A stretch of 5,753 bases of DNA, taken from NCBI GenBank assembly GCA_026393735.1, contig JAPKZP010000383.1:1-5753 (forward strand), in the 5' to 3' direction. Positions within the stretch are counted from its first letter, which is position 1. The number at the start of each line of letters is the position of its first letter. The notes beneath the pieces are model-generated. The model was not told where the DNA came from, ran no database searches, and saw only the letters and a list, made by a program, of their open reading frames with translations. The translations under genes and the position numbers were made by a program. Below, in pieces: positions 4,800 through 5,753 of the stretch. The stretch comes from Acidobacteriota bacterium (GTDB taxonomy: Bacteria > Acidobacteriota > Vicinamibacteria > Vicinamibacterales > JAKQTR01).

Positions 4800-5753
4800 C
4801 TAGAGGCCCTTCGAGGCCATGAAGAGAAGCAAATCGACGCAGCGCTTCGAGTAGCCCCACTCGTTGTCGTACCACGAGAGCACCTTCACGAAGTCGCCGT
4901 CCATGACCTTGGTGTACGCGGCATCGATGATCGACGAATTCGCGTTGCCACGGAAGTCGATGGACACGAGCGGGGCGTCCTCGACGGCGAGGATCCCCTT
5001 CAGCGGACCGGCCGCCGCCGCGCGGAACGCGGCATTCACCTCGTCGGCGGTCGTCTGCTTCTCGACGATGACGACGAGGTCGACCACCGAGACGTTCGGC
5101 GTGGGCACGCGCATCGCGAACCCGTCGAGCTTGCCCTTGAGCATGGGCAGCACTTCGCCCACCGCCTTCGCGGCGCCCGTCGTGGTCGGAATCATCGACA
5201 GGGCGGCGGCGCGGGCCCGGCGCAGATCCTTGTGGGGCAGGTCGAGCAGGTTCTGGTCGTTCGTGTAGGAGTGGATCGTCGTCATCCAGCCCTTCTTGAT
5301 CCCGAACGAGTCCTGCAGCACCTTGGCGAACGGCGCGAGGCAGTTGGTCGTGCACGACGCGTTCGACACGATCACGTGCTTCGTCGGGTCGTACTGCTCG
5401 TGGTTGACGCCCATCACGAAGGAGCCGTCCGGCCCGGTCGCCGGCGCCGTGATGATGACCCGCTTCGCGCCCGCCGCCACGTGCTTGGCCGCGTCGTCGC
5501 GCTTGGTGAACTTGCCGGTGCCTTCAAAGACCACCTCGACGCCGAGGTCCTTCCAGGGAAGCTGGCCCGGGTCCTTCTGCGACAACACCTGGAACTTGTC
5601 GCCGTTGACGCTGATCCAGCCCTCGCCGGCCTCGATGGCCGCGTCGAGATTGCCCAGGATCGAGTCGTACTTGAGCAGGTGCGCCAGCGTCTTCGTGTCC
5701 GTGATGTGGTTGACGGCCACGAAGTCGATGTTCGTGTTTCCCATGGCCGCGCG
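4800..5753 (-). CDS. gap: Glyceraldehyde-3-phosphate dehydrogenase, N-terminus outside the window
   Basis: The enzyme oxidises and phosphorylates glyceraldehyde 3-phosphate to 1,3-bisphosphoglycerate, the PGK substrate. There are 317 codons in the window, reading R-A-A-M-G-N-T-N at the edge. The ATG at 5744 is internal, since GAPDH has about 20 more N-terminal residues including the GxGxxG dinucleotide loop. The following motifs are visible: TAPA and MGVNHE; the active site SNASCTTNC with the catalytic Cys; TTIHSYTND with the catalytic His; LDLPHKDLRRARAAALSMIP; TTTGAAKAVGEVLP; MRVPTPNVSVVDL; and WYDNEWGYS near the end. All match an intact class I GAPDH. One oddity is 'VAVNHITDTKTLAHLLKYD', where the residue after VN is His instead of the usual Asp32 (codon CAC, 5708-5706), which contacts the adenosine ribose of NAD. 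Leu187-Pro188 (in LDLPHKDL) are of the NAD type. It is the first visible gene of the operon. Confidence 0.95.
   Translation of the reverse strand, partial: RAAMGNTNIDFVAVNHITDTKTLAHLLKYDSILGNLDAAIEAGEGWISVNGDKFQVLSQKDPGQLPWKDLGVEVVFEGTGKFTKRDDAAKHVAAGAKRVIITAPATGPDGSFVMGVNHEQYDPTKHVIVSNASCTTNCLAPFAKVLQDSFGIKKGWMTTIHSYTNDQNLLDLPHKDLRRARAAALSMIPTTTGAAKAVGEVLPMLKGKLDGFAMRVPTPNVSVVDLVVIVEKQTTADEVNAAFRAAAAGPLKGILAVEDAPLVSIDFRGNANSSIIDAAYTKVMDGDFVKVLSWYDNEWGYSKRCVDLLLFMASKGL

Noticed and set aside
4717..5355. Minus-strand open frame running through gap out of frame and on into pgk
   Set aside because: Over gap it is a shifted reading with no family pattern; the real pgk start is GTG 4716 with a good ribosome-binding site.

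Overview
The window is a GC-rich bacterial chromosome segment. It carries a compact reverse-strand glycolytic operon, a tRNA, a small toxin-antitoxin pair, and a right-facing stretch with one intact secreted-protein gene and one gene remnant. The residue style of GAPDH, PGK, TIM and SecG, together with a TMEM43-like gene and a lipocalin-like secreted protein, suggests an Acidobacteriota (Vicinamibacteria-type) soil or sediment bacterium. This placement is an inference from recalled family style, not a search result.

Layout from right to left, in transcription order on the minus strand: gap (5' end outside the window, ends 4800), an 83-nt spacer with a stem-loop, pgk (4716-3498), tpiA (3492-2749), secG (2741-2427), tRNA-Leu(GAG) with an encoded CCA (2394-2308), and a hairpin with a GAAA tetraloop that looks like the terminator (2281-2258). 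gap, pgk and tpiA encode three consecutive or linked steps of triose-phosphate metabolism. secG followed by tRNA-Leu(GAG) matches the E. coli secG-leuU arrangement. Beyond the terminator lies a minus-strand type II toxin-antitoxin operon, with a Gp49/RelE-like toxin first (2055-1729) and an XRE antitoxin second (1736-1386). Its promoter has an extended -10 overlapped by an inverted repeat, and the toxin start codon falls where transcription should begin, so the message is probably leaderless. On the plus strand are a lipocalin-like secreted protein (382-924) and the C-terminal remnant of an alpha/beta hydrolase (about 981-1394) whose end overlaps the antitoxin gene. The left edge holds the first 40 codons of a TMEM43-family membrane protein on the minus strand.

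The most notable signals are lesions in the glycolytic genes. pgk contains an exact 25-bp tandem duplication (3651-3702) that shifts the frame, removes the last 50 PGK residues, and places pgk in one uninterrupted frame with tpiA, so that a 655-codon PGK-TIM fusion reads through. tpiA appears to lack about six residues right after the catalytic loop-6 motif. gap has His at the position that is normally the NAD-binding Asp32. Either this is a real, diverging copy of the operon (possibly with a switchable fusion), or the assembly carries errors here; raw reads would decide.
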